40,678 bases of DNA from JBAXTE01 sp964653595 (GTDB lineage: Bacteria; Bacteroidota; Bacteroidia; Bacteroidales; WCHB1-69), in assembly GCA_964653595.1 (NCBI GenBank), contig CAZZHH010000029.1:1-40678 (forward strand). Direction: 5' to 3'. The notes under the pieces were generated by a model, which was given only the letters and a program-made list of their open reading frames with translations, was not told where the DNA came from and did not search any database. The stretch's first letter is position 1. Every line of letters begins with the position of its first letter. Below are positions 8,642-17,080 of this stretch, piece by piece. A program made the translations under genes and the position numbers.

Positions 8642-9976
8642 ATGAACAACCATATTTTACAAACCGATATAAAACAGAAAAGTGTTTTAAGTCCTTTTCA
8701 GAAATTTCTAAAAATTGAGAGTTTTAGCGGAATTTTGTTACTAATAGCAACCATTTTGGCATTGATTCTTGCAAACTCACCTTTTGGAGAGAGCTATCAA
8801 TCGTTTTGGCAGTATAAAATTGGTTTTAACACAGAAAGATTCGATTTAACAAAGCCAATATTACTTTGGATTAACGATGGGTTGATGGCAATTTTCTTTT
8901 TCCTTATTGGCTTAGAGATAAAACGAGAAGTGCTCATTGGAGAATTAAATTCTATCAAAAAAATAGCATTTCCCTTTTTTGGAGCATTGGGAGGAATAAT
9001 TGTCCCCGTATCGATATTTTTACTTCTAAACCAAAATCCGGATACCTCAAAAGGATGGGGTATTCCTATGGCTACCGATATCGCCTTTACACTTGCAATA
9101 CTAAAACTATTGGGTAATAAAGTGCCTCTTAGTCTAAAACTATTTGTTACTGCCTTTGCAATTGTAGATGATCTGGGAGCAGTTTTGGTAATTGCAATTT
9201 TCTACAGCGGAAATATCCCGATAGAAACACTTTTGATTGCTTTTTCTCTCTTAGGATTGTTGTATTTCTTCTCCTATAAAGGATATTATTCAAAATATCT
9301 GTTACTGTTTTCTGGAATAATAATATGGGTGCTGTTTTTAAAATCGAACATTCACCCAACGATTGCTGGAATTCTGTTAGCATTTTCGGTTCCTGTAAGA
9401 CAAAGAATCAACACCCCCACCTTTATTGATAATTTGGTGAAAATCACCGAAAACATCAAAAATGCTAGAATTTCTGAAAAACCAATTTTATGCAAAGAAC
9501 AAATTGAATTGATTGATCATTTAGAGGATTGGGCCGAAAAATACCAATCTCCCCTTCAACATTTGGAACACAAACTCCACGATTGGGTTGCCTATTTTAT
9601 CATCCCTCTTTTTGCATTGGCCAATGCAGGCGTGATGATAAACAACAATAGCGTGTTAGATTTTAATTTAATGATTACCATTATTGTAAGTTTAGTTTTA
9701 GGGAAAAGCATCGGAATCACATCCATTATCCTTCTGGTGAAAAAAATAAAGATAATTGACGTTCACGAATCCATTACAAACAAACAAATCGTTGGGATCT
9801 CTTTTTTAGCTGGTATTGGTTTTACAATGGCAATTTTTATTGCAAGTTTAGCTTTTCTTGACAGTGAAACAAATTTGAACTCAGCAAAAATTGGTATTCT
9901 AATAGGCTCCTTAATTTCTGCTATCCTTGGATATTCTATTTTGGCATTTAAGTCAAAAACAGGAAAAAAGAGATAA
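8642..9976 (+). CDS. nhaA: Na+/H+ antiporter NhaA
   Basis: A 444-residue inner-membrane protein that exchanges internal Na+ for external H+ and so controls sodium and pH. It has about eleven or twelve hydrophobic segments. The paired aspartates of the ion site are in 'AIVDDLGAVLVIAIFY', and other family blocks are 'GLEIKREVLIGEL' near the N-terminus and 'GIGFTMAIFIASLAF' near the C-terminus. Compared with E. coli NhaA (about 390 residues) it has a longer hydrophilic loop (about 250-310, 'LIDHLEDWAEKYQSPLQHLE'), which is common in Bacteroidetes members. The start is the ATG after 'accataatcaa'. It may be read from the promoter that once served the AbgT remnant. A sodium-pumping decarboxylase later in this window makes sodium handling likely to matter to this organism. 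Confidence 0.96.
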   Translation: MNNHILQTDIKQKSVLSPFQKFLKIESFSGILLLIATILALILANSPFGESYQSFWQYKIGFNTERFDLTKPILLWINDGLMAIFFFLIGLEIKREVLIGELNSIKKIAFPFFGALGGIIVPVSIFLLLNQNPDTSKGWGIPMATDIAFTLAILKLLGNKVPLSLKLFVTAFAIVDDLGAVLVIAIFYSGNIPIETLLIAFSLLGLLYFFSYKGYYSKYLLLFSGIIIWVLFLKSNIHPTIAGILLAFSVPVRQRINTPTFIDNLVKITENIKNARISEKPILCKEQIELIDHLEDWAEKYQSPLQHLEHKLHDWVAYFIIPLFALANAGVMINNNSVLDFNLMITIIVSLVLGKSIGITSIILLVKKIKIIDVHESITNKQIVGISFLAGIGFTMAIFIASLAFLDSETNLNSAKIGILIGSLISAILGYSILAFKSKTGKKR

Positions 9977-10015
9977 ATTCCAACTTAAAAAAACACATAA
10001 TAACACGAATAACTC

Positions 10016-10870
10016 ATGACAAACAAAAAAGGGCAAAATATTCTTATTAAAAAAGCATCGGGGGCTGAAGAGCTATTTGTGCCCGAAAAACTAAAGCAAT
10101 CTTTGTCAAACGCAGGAGTTGCTAAAGAAACGATTTCTTCCATTGTAAAAGACATCGAAAACTGGATCTATCCAGGTATAACAACCAAAAAAATATATGA
10201 CCGAGCATTCTTAATCCTTCAACAAGATAAAACTTTATCCTCTATTCGATACAAACTGAAACAAGCAATATTTAATCTTGGCTCTACCGGTTATCCTTTT
10301 GAAGTGTTAATTGGCGAACTTTTCAACAAAATGGGCTTTCATACCGAAGTAGGGGTAATAATTAATGGAAAATGTATTACGCACGAAATGGATGTAATTG
10401 CCACAAAAGATTCTAGTCAACACCTAGTGGAATGCAAGTACCATAAAGACCAGGGAAAAATTGTAAGCATTCAAGTGCCTTTGTATGTAAGAGCAAGAGT
10501 AGACGACATAGTACAAATGCGTAAGAATACGATAGAATTTTCAAATTTTTCATTCACTGCATGGGTAGTTACCAATACCAGATTCTCACCCGATTCGATG
10601 ATGTATAGCAAATGTAGTGGAATTAAGCTTATGTCATGGGACTACCCGCAAGGAAATGGCCTCAAAGAAAATTTAGAAAAATACCGAATCTATCCCATTA
10701 CGGTTCTAAGCAATATCACAAAAACCGAAATGGAATATCTTTTGGATCATGATATAGTTACCTGCTCTCAGCTTTTAAATAAACTTATGTCCAACGAAAA
10801 ATTAAACCTAAATGCTGCAAAACAGAGCTCGTTGGTAAATGAACTTAAAAATATTTGCAATTGCAATTAA
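10016..10870 (+). CDS. ATP-cone / Mrr-like restriction endonuclease fusion
   Basis: A 284-residue cytoplasmic protein with two recognisable parts. Residues about 8-90 resemble an ATP-cone, the nucleotide-binding domain of ribonucleotide reductase and NrdR ('ILIKKASGAEELFVPEKLKQ', 'YDRAFLIL'). Residues about 92-200 form a PD-(D/E)xK nuclease of the Mrr type: E101 in the first helix ('EVLIGELFNKMGF'), D126 ('HEMDVIA') and E139-x-K141 ('LVECKYHK'). The C-terminal part ends in a helix-turn segment ('EMEYLLDHDIVTCSQLL') like a helix-hairpin-helix. It starts 39 bases after nhaA and may share its message, but the functions have no clear link. It could be a DNA nuclease whose action is set by nucleotide level; the target is unknown. 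All catalytic residues appear present. Confidence 0.8.
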   Translation: MTNKKGQNILIKKASGAEELFVPEKLKQSLSNAGVAKETISSIVKDIENWIYPGITTKKIYDRAFLILQQDKTLSSIRYKLKQAIFNLGSTGYPFEVLIGELFNKMGFHTEVGVIINGKCITHEMDVIATKDSSQHLVECKYHKDQGKIVSIQVPLYVRARVDDIVQMRKNTIEFSNFSFTAWVVTNTRFSPDSMMYSKCSGIKLMSWDYPQGNGLKENLEKYRIYPITVLSNITKTEMEYLLDHDIVTCSQLLNKLMSNEKLNLNAAKQSSLVNELKNICNCN

Positions 10871-11096
10871 ATAAAAATAAAAAAAATTGAAGCTGTAAAA
10901 GGAGAATCATTTTTGTGAATTCCTCTATCATATTAATCTTTGGCATCAACAATATTTTTTTCTAAGTTAAACCAACAATATCCGCAAAACAGTTGTTATT
11001 TATTAGCGAGAACCGAGGATAAATTAACATGGGTTTGAAAAAATAAAAAAAACGATCAAATAACAATCAACCAATACTTTCTAAAAAATAGAAGAG

Positions 11097-11999
11097 ATGA
11101 ATTTTAACAACATAGAATCAAAAAAAGGCAAAATAGCCATCGTTACAGGAGCAAACTCCGGTTTGGGACAAGAGATAACCCTTGTGTTAGTAAAAAAAGA
11201 CATTAAAGTGATTATGGCTTGTCGTAACGTAGAAAAAACCGAAAGTGCTAAAACAAATATTCTTAGGATTGTTCCCACAGCTGAAATTGAGATAATGGAG
11301 TTAGACTTAAATAGCCTATCCTCAGTTAGAAATTTTGCTCAATTGTACTCAGAAAAATATACCCAATTGGATTTAATGATTGCAAATGCAGGAATCATGA
11401 TTCCCCCTTTTGCAAAGACAGAAGATGGTTTTGAAAGCCAAATGGGAGTTAACTATTTCAGTCACTTCTTGCTAATTAACCTACTATTTCCAATTATTAA
11501 AAACACTCCTGAATCGAGGATAATCACGACAAGTAGTATTGCTCATGAAAATGCAAAAATTGATTTTGCTAATCTGAACTCAGAAAAAAGTTACTCAAAA
11601 ATGGGTGCATATGGTCAAAGTAAGCTAGCCTGCTTAATGTTTGCATATGAACTCCATCGTCGTTTGCAAAATGCCAACAGCAAGGTAATCTCTTTATCTG
11701 TTCACCCAGGTGTTTCAAAAACAAATTTATTCAACAATATGCCAAAATTTCTTCAATTTGTTCTTTCTCCATTTTGGCGTATGCTAACACATTCACCAGA
11801 AGAGGCTGCTAAGCCAATGCTTTATGCCGCACTGATGGAGGATGTAAATGGAGGTGAATACTACGGGCCATCGGGATTTATGGGCATGAAAGGAGATCCT
11901 AAAAAAGTGAAGTCAAAACCTCAATCGTATGATAAAGAGGTGGCTAAAAAGCTTTGGGAAGTTTCCGAAGAGTTGACCAAACAAAAATTTATCCTCTAA
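11097..11999 (+). CDS. Short-chain dehydrogenase/reductase (SDR)
   Basis: A 300-residue NAD(P)-dependent oxidoreductase with a single Rossmann domain. The cofactor loop is TGxxxGxG-like ('VTGANSGLGQEITLVLV'), followed by 'ACRNVEKTESAK', whose Arg suggests NADP. 'LMIANAGIM' is the NAG motif. The active site has Ser in 'ITTSSIAHE' and Tyr-x-x-x-Lys in 'YGQSKLACLMF'. The overall form, with 'LSVHPGVSKTNLF' after the active site, matches the retinol dehydrogenase/WW-domain-oxidoreductase-like branch, whose bacterial substrates are mostly unknown. It stands alone, with 226 bases before it and about 135 after. No pathway partner is visible, so only the class of reaction is assigned. Confidence 0.9.
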   Translation: MNFNNIESKKGKIAIVTGANSGLGQEITLVLVKKDIKVIMACRNVEKTESAKTNILRIVPTAEIEIMELDLNSLSSVRNFAQLYSEKYTQLDLMIANAGIMIPPFAKTEDGFESQMGVNYFSHFLLINLLFPIIKNTPESRIITTSSIAHENAKIDFANLNSEKSYSKMGAYGQSKLACLMFAYELHRRLQNANSKVISLSVHPGVSKTNLFNNMPKFLQFVLSPFWRMLTHSPEEAAKPMLYAALMEDVNGGEYYGPSGFMGMKGDPKKVKSKPQSYDKEVAKKLWEVSEELTKQKFIL

Positions 12000-12103
12000 T
12001 CTCTTTGGATTTTTTTGCTCCTTTTTTCATAAAATACATTTAGTTTCTTGCTGAAAAATGATAGTGTTTCCATCAAAATCGACTCTATTTGATTAAAATA
12101 GGT

Positions 12104-12111
12104 TAATTTTG
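12104..12111 (+). promoter_or_regulatory. -7 element for the PhnA/YjdM-like gene
   Basis: TAATTTTG matches the Bacteroidetes -7 consensus TAnnTTTG and lies about 25 bases before the ATG at 12136. No good -33 TTG is seen at the usual spacing. The element covers an in-frame TTG at 12109, which argues against that codon as the start. Confidence 0.45.
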
Positions 12112-12135
12112 CAAAAAAATCAAATCTATCAAGCG

Positions 12136-12480
12136 ATGGAAGAAGAGATGAAACCATGTCCTATTTGCGACTCACTTTATGGATATTCTACTGGAGAGAA
12201 CCACTATACCTGTCCAGAGTGTAATCACGAATGGGTGTATGAAGAGCCATCGGAAGGAGAAACTTCCTTAAAAGTAATCGACTCAAACGGCAATTCATTG
12301 CAAAATGGAGACTCTGTCATTGTCATAAAAAATTTACCTGTAAAAGGAGCTTCCGGACCCATAAAAGCAGGTACAAAAGTGAAAAATATTCGTTTAGTTG
12401 AAGGGGATCACAATATTGATTGCAAAATTGATGGCTTTGGTGCAATGTCATTGAAATCTGAATTTGTAAAAAAAGCTTAG
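12136..12480 (+). CDS. yjdM: PhnA/YjdM family zinc-ribbon protein
   Basis: A 114-residue protein from the ATG at 12136; a longer frame would need a TTG that sits in the promoter. The N-terminal zinc ribbon is 'CPICDSLYGYSTGENHYTCP' followed by 'ECNHEW', giving CxxC-x15-CxxC. The C-terminal half (about 45-114) is the SH3-like PhnA domain ('DSNGNSLQNGDSVIVIKNLP', 'KIDGFGAMSLKSEFVKKA'). E. coli YjdM (once PhnA) has the same size and order. Despite the old name, a role in phosphonate use was not upheld, and its task is unclear. It is followed 48 bases later by the Sua5-type gene and may be co-transcribed with it. Confidence 0.9.
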   Translation: MEEEMKPCPICDSLYGYSTGENHYTCPECNHEWVYEEPSEGETSLKVIDSNGNSLQNGDSVIVIKNLPVKGASGPIKAGTKVKNIRLVEGDHNIDCKIDGFGAMSLKSEFVKKA

Positions 12481-12528
12481 TTAATATTCTTTGATAGAAC
12501 ACATATAGTATTTGAAATTTTGAATTTA

Positions 12529-13482
12529 ATGGATATTTTACAAATAGAGCAAGCGGCCCAAATCATCAGAAACGGAGAATTAGTAGCATTTCCCACAGAA
12601 ACAGTATACGGGTTGGGTGCAAATGCGCTAAATCCTGAAGCTGTGGCAAAGATTTTTGCAGCAAAAGAGCGCCCTTCTTTCGATCCATTAATTGTGCATA
12701 TCGCAAACATCGATGATATTGCAAAATTAACCACCTCCAAAGACGATCGCATTTATCAACTTGCTGAAAAATTTTGGCCAGGTCCATTAACCCTTGTATT
12801 GCCTAAGAGTGAAATTGTCCCAGATATAGTCACCTCCGGCCTACCTACGGTAGGAATTAGAATGCCCAACAATCCGATTGCCCTTGAGCTTATCAAAATG
12901 TCAGAATGCCCAATAGCAGCTCCAAGCGCAAATAAATTTGGATTAATAAGTCCAACCAATGCCTCTCATGTGAAAAAGCAACTACCATCCATCTCCTGTG
13001 TCCTCGATGGTGGACCAACCACAGTAGGTATTGAGTCCACTGTGATAACCCTTAACCCGGATGGTTTTTTGATTTTGCGAGATGGTTTTATCACCCAAGC
13101 AGACTTAGAAGAAGTTGTTCCTTTATCCAAACAAAACCATACCAAAGAGAGCGAATTAGCCTCTCCAGGCCTGCTAAAATCCCATTATAGCCCACAAAAA
13201 CCAATCTTTATTTTAGGTCAATTTACCCATGCCATAGATCGAAGCAAGGCTGGGTTTATCTCGTTTAGTAACCATGATATAAAAGGCTACAAACAAGTTG
13301 AATTTCTATCAAAAACCTCCGATTTAAAGGAAGCAGCCGAAAACCTTTTTAAAATTCTTCACAAACTCGAAGATGCCGACATTGCCTATATCATAGCCGA
13401 ACCAGTGCCAAACGTGGGAATTGGAGCCGCAATTATGGATAGGCTAACCAAGGCTGCCTATAGATATTGTGAAAACAAATAG
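12529..13482 (+). CDS. Threonylcarbamoyl-AMP synthase, Sua5 type
   Basis: A 317-residue enzyme that makes threonylcarbamoyl-AMP from threonine, bicarbonate and ATP, the first step of t6A formation at position 37 of ANN-decoding tRNAs. The YrdC domain occupies residues 1-190: 'GELVAFPTETVYGLGANALN', 'AAKERPSFDPLIVHI', 'FWPGPLTLVL', 'VGIRMPNNPIAL', 'PIAAPSANKFG' and 'VGIESTVI'. The linker 'SPGLLKSHYSPQKP' and a C-terminal Sua5 domain to about 317 make it the long Sua5 form and not the short TsaC form. I chose the ATG at 12529 over a TTG 9 bases upstream because the first family residues start just after it. Partners TsaD, TsaB and TsaE are not in this window. Confidence 0.95.
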   Translation: MDILQIEQAAQIIRNGELVAFPTETVYGLGANALNPEAVAKIFAAKERPSFDPLIVHIANIDDIAKLTTSKDDRIYQLAEKFWPGPLTLVLPKSEIVPDIVTSGLPTVGIRMPNNPIALELIKMSECPIAAPSANKFGLISPTNASHVKKQLPSISCVLDGGPTTVGIESTVITLNPDGFLILRDGFITQADLEEVVPLSKQNHTKESELASPGLLKSHYSPQKPIFILGQFTHAIDRSKAGFISFSNHDIKGYKQVEFLSKTSDLKEAAENLFKILHKLEDADIAYIIAEPVPNVGIGAAIMDRLTKAAYRYCENK

Positions 13483-13539
13483 TATCCTACAATTAGATAC
13501 ATAAAACCAATCTGACTTCAAACATTAACAAAAAAACAA

Positions 13540-13977
13540 ATGGCTAAAAAAAACAGTCTTCTTGTCCTAATTTTACTTGTTTTTACTGTCGGATATAGCC
13601 AAACTACGTTTCCATCCTTTTTGGTAGGAACTTGGAAGATTGAAGACAAAAACGAATACGAACATTGGGATTATATTAACGGCAACACGTTAAAAGGATT
13701 TGCATACAGGTTAGATAGCGGGGCGATGGTGGTAACAGAATATTTAGACCTATACTCAAAAGACAAAAACATCATTTATACCGCTACCGTTCCAAATCAA
13801 AACAATGGGAAAGGAGTAAATTTTGTCCTTCATCAAACCGATAGCACCTATTCATTCGAAAATTTATATCATGATTTTCCAAAAAAAATTGTGTACAAAA
13901 GAATCTCCGCCACCAAAATAATGGTCACTGTTTGGGGTGAAAACCGTGAATTTTCTTTTATATTGCTCCATTTATAA
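13540..13977 (+). CDS. Small secreted DUF6265-like protein at island insertion site
   Basis: A 145-residue protein with a signal peptide (residues 1-20, ending 'TVGYSQ'). The mature part matches the lipocalin-like pattern of DUF6265 proteins: 'FLVGTWKIEDKNEYEHWDYI', 'GNTLKGFAYRLDSG', 'TEYLDLYSKDKNIIYTATVP' and 'ENLYHDFPKKIVYKRIS'. The function of the family is unknown. The last five codons and stop ('ILLHL') lie inside the left 39-bp direct repeat of the restriction island, so the 3' end of this gene is the insertion site. Its length seems normal, so the insertion probably left the gene working, as is usual for elements that enter at gene ends. Confidence 0.8.
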   Translation: MAKKNSLLVLILLVFTVGYSQTTFPSFLVGTWKIEDKNEYEHWDYINGNTLKGFAYRLDSGAMVVTEYLDLYSKDKNIIYTATVPNQNNGKGVNFVLHQTDSTYSFENLYHDFPKKIVYKRISATKIMVTVWGENREFSFILLHL

Positions 13978-14000
13978 AACAAATATCGCATTTCGATTGT
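13962..14000. repeat. Left 39-bp direct repeat of the restriction island (putative attL)
   Basis: This 39-base sequence, beginning ATTGCTCCATTTATAAAAC, is identical to 21957-21995 in the same orientation; the bases just outside differ on both sides. It covers the last codons and stop of the DUF6265-like gene. A perfect repeat of this length at both edges of a foreign-looking gene cluster is what site-specific integration leaves. Confidence 0.8.
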
Positions 14001-14329
14001 GATTCATATAAAGTAGAAAAAGGATTTTTCTTTCTGACACAACAGTTCACATTTGATGGAATCGGAACGATGTGAATCTGAACGATGCAAGTTTGTTTGG
14101 AATCAATAGGGCATAACGAAAATCAATATTCTTAGAGTGAAACCGATCAGAGGTAGCTCACAAGAATAATTGAAAATAAAAAAAAAAGCAAATAATCCTA
14201 CCGAATGACACAGAAATAACTACGATAGTAGGTTTTTTTAACTTGTAAAACTAGATAAAAACTCTATTTTTGTAAATTCAATTCTTAAAATAATGAATAC
14301 ACCACAAGACTTAATCAAATAGAAACAAA
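14001..14329 (+). other. Non-coding leader region of the restriction island
   Basis: This 329-base stretch has no convincing gene. It contains a weak inverted repeat (CCTAC at 14197-14201 with GTAGG at 14228-14232) followed by a run of T, which could be a terminator facing hsdM, then the hsdM promoter. A nine-codon frame (14293-14322, 'MNTPQDLIK') ends 7 bases before hsdM and could be a leader peptide, but it may be chance. Confidence 0.4.
14243..14272 (+). promoter_or_regulatory. Promoter of the hsd operon
   Basis: TTG at 14243-14245, a 19-base spacer and TATTTTTG at 14265-14272 match the Bacteroidetes -33/-7 promoter. It lies about 57 bases before the hsdM ATG and is the only good promoter before the hsd genes. 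Confidence 0.65.
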
Positions 14330-15877
14330 ATGACAAGTATAGCACAAAGAGCTGAATTACAAGCTAAAATATGGAAAATAGCCAACGAGGTTCGTGGCTC
14401 GGTCGATGGATGGGACTTTAAACAGTTTGTGTTAGGAACGCTTTTCTATCGCTTTATTAGTGAACACTTTACCAGCTATATTGAAGGCGGTGATGAAAGC
14501 ATCGACTACGCAAAATTGTCCGACAACGTAATTTCGCCCGAAATAAAAGACGATGCGATAAAAAGCAAAGGTTACTTCATTTATCCAAGTCAACTGTTTG
14601 TAAACGTTGCCAAAACTGCCAATACAAACCCCAATTTGAACACCGACTTAAAAGCCATTTTCGATGCTATTGAAAGTTCGGCCAATGGGTATCCATCGGA
14701 ACACGATATTAAAGGGTTGTTTGCCGACTTCGACACTACCAGCTCACGCCTTGGGAATACCGTTGAAGGTAAAAACACCCGTTTAGCTGCCGTGCTGAAA
14801 GGTGTGGAAGAGCTGAGTTTTGGAAATTTCGAGGACAATCAGATCGACCTTTTTGGCGATGCTTACGAGTTTCTTATTTCTAACTATGCCGCAAATGCCG
14901 GTAAATCGGGAGGCGAGTTTTTTACGCCACAGCATGTTTCAAAACTCATTGCTCAATTGGCAATGCACAAGCAAACTGCTGTAAATAAAATATATGACCC
15001 TGCTTGTGGCTCGGGTTCGTTGCTTTTGCAAGCCAAAAAACATTTCGACAATCACATTATTGAAGAAGGATTCTATGGGCAAGAAGTAAACCATACCACC
15101 TACAACCTTGCCCGTATGAACATGTTTTTGCACAACATCAACTACGACAAGTTTAACATTGTGCTTGGCGATACGCTTCGCAACCCTCATTTTGGCGACG
15201 AAAAACCTTTCGATGCCATTGTTTCAAATCCGCCCTATTCAATAAACTGGATAGGTAGCGACGACCCCACGCTTATTAACGACGACCGTTTTGCGCCTGC
15301 CGGTGTGTTGGCCCCCAAGTCTAAGGCCGATTTTGCCTTTGTATTGCATGCCCTCAGCTATCTTTCGGGCAGGGGCAGGGCTGCTATTGTTTGTTTCCCC
15401 GGAATATTTTACCGTGGCGGCGCCGAACAGAAGATTCGGAAATACCTTATCGACAATAACTTTGTTGAAACCGTTATCTCCTTAGCTCCCAACCTGTTCT
15501 TTGGCACCTCAATAGCCGTAAACATATTGGTACTTTCTAAAAAGAAAACCGACCACAAAACCCAGTTTATTGATGCCAGCGGCGACGATTTCTTTAAAAA
15601 AGCAACCAACAACAATGTGCTCGAAGACAAACACATCGAAAGCATTATGCACCTATTTGATAGCAAAGCCGATGTGGAGCATGTGGCCAAAACCATCGAT
15701 AACGATAAAATTGCCGAAAACGATTACAACCTCTCGGTAAGTTCGTATGTAGAGGCAAAGGATAATCGTGAGATTGTGGATATTACAACCCTGAACGACG
15801 AAATTGCCGAAACCGTGCTGAAAATTAACAAGCTACGTACTGATATTGATGCAATTGTAAAGGAGATTGAGGCATGA
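14330..15877 (+). CDS. hsdM: Type I restriction-modification methyltransferase subunit HsdM
   Basis: A 515-residue N6-adenine DNA methyltransferase subunit. With HsdS it methylates host DNA and, with HsdR, forms the restriction complex. The N-terminal HsdM_N helical domain is seen in 'IWKIANEVRGSVDGWDFKQF'. The catalytic domain has the AdoMet site 'DPACGSGSLLLQA' (from D223) and the catalytic 'NPPY' (N300-Y303, in 'IVSNPPYSINW'). A C-terminal helical tail ends 'INKLRTDIDAIVKEIEA', typical of the part that meets HsdS. Length and motif order are normal. Its stop overlaps the rhuM start by 4 bases (ATGA). The codon use is richer in G and C than in the flanking chromosome genes, in keeping with transfer. 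Confidence 0.96.
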   Translation: MTSIAQRAELQAKIWKIANEVRGSVDGWDFKQFVLGTLFYRFISEHFTSYIEGGDESIDYAKLSDNVISPEIKDDAIKSKGYFIYPSQLFVNVAKTANTNPNLNTDLKAIFDAIESSANGYPSEHDIKGLFADFDTTSSRLGNTVEGKNTRLAAVLKGVEELSFGNFEDNQIDLFGDAYEFLISNYAANAGKSGGEFFTPQHVSKLIAQLAMHKQTAVNKIYDPACGSGSLLLQAKKHFDNHIIEEGFYGQEVNHTTYNLARMNMFLHNINYDKFNIVLGDTLRNPHFGDEKPFDAIVSNPPYSINWIGSDDPTLINDDRFAPAGVLAPKSKADFAFVLHALSYLSGRGRAAIVCFPGIFYRGGAEQKIRKYLIDNNFVETVISLAPNLFFGTSIAVNILVLSKKKTDHKTQFIDASGDDFFKKATNNNVLEDKHIESIMHLFDSKADVEHVAKTIDNDKIAENDYNLSVSSYVEAKDNREIVDITTLNDEIAETVLKINKLRTDIDAIVKEIEA

Positions 15878-16896
15878 GCGAAATAATTCTTTATACCACG
15901 GATGATGGATTGACGAAGCTCGATTTACGTTTAGAAGATGGTACAATTTGGCTTACTCAGCTCGAAATAGCAGATTTATTTCAAACCAGTAAACAGAACA
16001 TAAGCAAACATATTAAAGCGATTTTCGACGATAATGAATTAGACACAAACGCAACTGTCAACCAAAAGTTGACAGTTCAAAACGAAGGAAATCGTAATGT
16101 AGAACGCAGCATTACACTTTACAATCTTGATGTTATTTTGGCAGTAGGCTATCGAGTGCGTTCTGTTCGTGGAGTACAATTTAGGCGTTATGTTTCAATG
16201 GTCTTAAAGGAATACCTTGAAAAAGGCTTTGCTATGGACGACGAGAGATTAAAGGGAAATGCTGGCGGAAATTATTGGAAAGAGTTATTAGAGCGAATTC
16301 GTGAAATACGAAGTAGTGAAAAAGTTATTTACCGCCAAGTACTCGATTTATACGCCACAAGCCTCGATTACGACCCTAAAAGCCCTGTTACAATACAATT
16401 TTTTAAAATTGTACAAAACAAATTACATTATGCAACAAACGAACAAACAGCCACTGAACTTATTTACAACCGTGCCGATAGTTCTAAGGAGTTTATGGGG
16501 CTAACAACATTCAAAGGGGCAATGCCTACACTAAACGAAGCTAAAATAGCCAAAAACTATCTCACACAAGATGAGTTGTTCCGCTTAAACCGCTTGGTTT
16601 CTGCATTCTTTGACCTAGCTGAACTAAAAGCACAAGAACAAACTTCGATGTATATGCAGAATTGGATTGAAGAACTAGATAAATTTACCGAAATATATGG
16701 CAAAGGAGTTTTGAAATCGGCGGGTAGCATTAGCAGAGAAAAAGCTGACCAAAAGGCAACCCATGAATATAGAGCCTATGAGGAAAAAACATTATCTCCT
16801 ATCGAAAAAGAGTATTTAAAAACCCTTACCAGCCTTGAGAAAAAAGCTAAAAAAGCCGATACCTTGAGCAAATCGAAAGGAAACAAAAAGAAATGA
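15874..16896 (+). CDS. rhuM: RhuM family protein inside the hsd operon
   Basis: A 340-residue protein of the RhuM (virulence_RhuM) family. The N-terminal part, 'MSEIILYTTDDGLTKLDLRL' and 'DGTIWLTQLEIADLFQTSKQ', followed by 'NISKHIKAIF', looks like a KilA-N/Bro-type DNA-binding segment with a helix-turn-helix. Then come 'SITLYNLDVILAVGYRVRS' and 'RGVQFRRYVSMVLKEYLEKG', the family core, and a Lys-rich C-terminus. RhuM was named from a Salmonella pathogenicity island, but relatives are often found between hsdM and hsdS genes; the molecular role is unknown. It overlaps hsdM by 4 bases and the hsdS fragment by 4 bases, so it is fully built into the operon. DNA binding is inferred only. Confidence 0.92.
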   Translation: MSEIILYTTDDGLTKLDLRLEDGTIWLTQLEIADLFQTSKQNISKHIKAIFDDNELDTNATVNQKLTVQNEGNRNVERSITLYNLDVILAVGYRVRSVRGVQFRRYVSMVLKEYLEKGFAMDDERLKGNAGGNYWKELLERIREIRSSEKVIYRQVLDLYATSLDYDPKSPVTIQFFKIVQNKLHYATNEQTATELIYNRADSSKEFMGLTTFKGAMPTLNEAKIAKNYLTQDELFRLNRLVSAFFDLAELKAQEQTSMYMQNWIEELDKFTEIYGKGVLKSAGSISREKADQKATHEYRAYEEKTLSPIEKEYLKTLTSLEKKAKKADTLSKSKGNKKK

Positions 16897-16970
16897 TACC
16901 ACCTATGAAAACAGATACACATACATTACAATATATAGAAAAACTACTGCAAGGCACTGAAATAGTCTGA
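16893..16970 (+). pseudogene. 5' fragment of an hsdS gene
   Basis: A 25-codon frame starting in an ATGA overlap with the rhuM stop reads 'TLQYIEKLLQGTEIV' near its end, which matches the first residues of the intact HsdS ('KLQYIEKRLQGAEVQWK'). Over the 35 bases TACAATATATAG... the two copies differ at only 4 positions. The fragment is cut at GTCTGAACC, exactly where the palindromic element at 16965-17049 begins. It is the true translationally coupled start position of hsdS after rhuM, so the old gene seems to have been broken here and a second copy supplied downstream. Confidence 0.75.
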
Positions 16971-17049
16971 ACCACGATTTTCAGGATTAATTTGATTAAA
17001 AAGATTAAATCAAGGCAATCCTAAAAATCAAACAAATCAAGGTTCAGAC
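16965..17049. repeat. 85-bp palindromic element between hsdS fragment and hsdS
   Basis: The element opens with GTCTGAACC and closes with its exact inverse GGTTCAGAC. Between them are GATT/AATC-rich arms such as TTTCAGGATTAATTTGATTA and AGGCAATCCTAAAAATCAAA that can fold back on each other. This is the style of the dispersed REP-like intergenic repeats found in many Bacteroidetes. A one-arm relative lies inside hsdS at 17655-17687. Confidence 0.7.
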
Positions 17050-17080
17050 AACATGAAATAAATAATGAAAAATAATACCG

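Noticed and set aside
12109..12135. Upstream TTG start for the PhnA/YjdM-like protein
   Set aside because: The TTG is part of the -7 promoter element, and the zinc-ribbon family starts match the ATG at 12136.
13540..13977. DUF6265-like gene as a pseudogene cut by the island
   Set aside because: The family pattern reaches close to the normal C-terminus, and the last codons are supplied by the direct repeat, so the gene seems to be kept whole.
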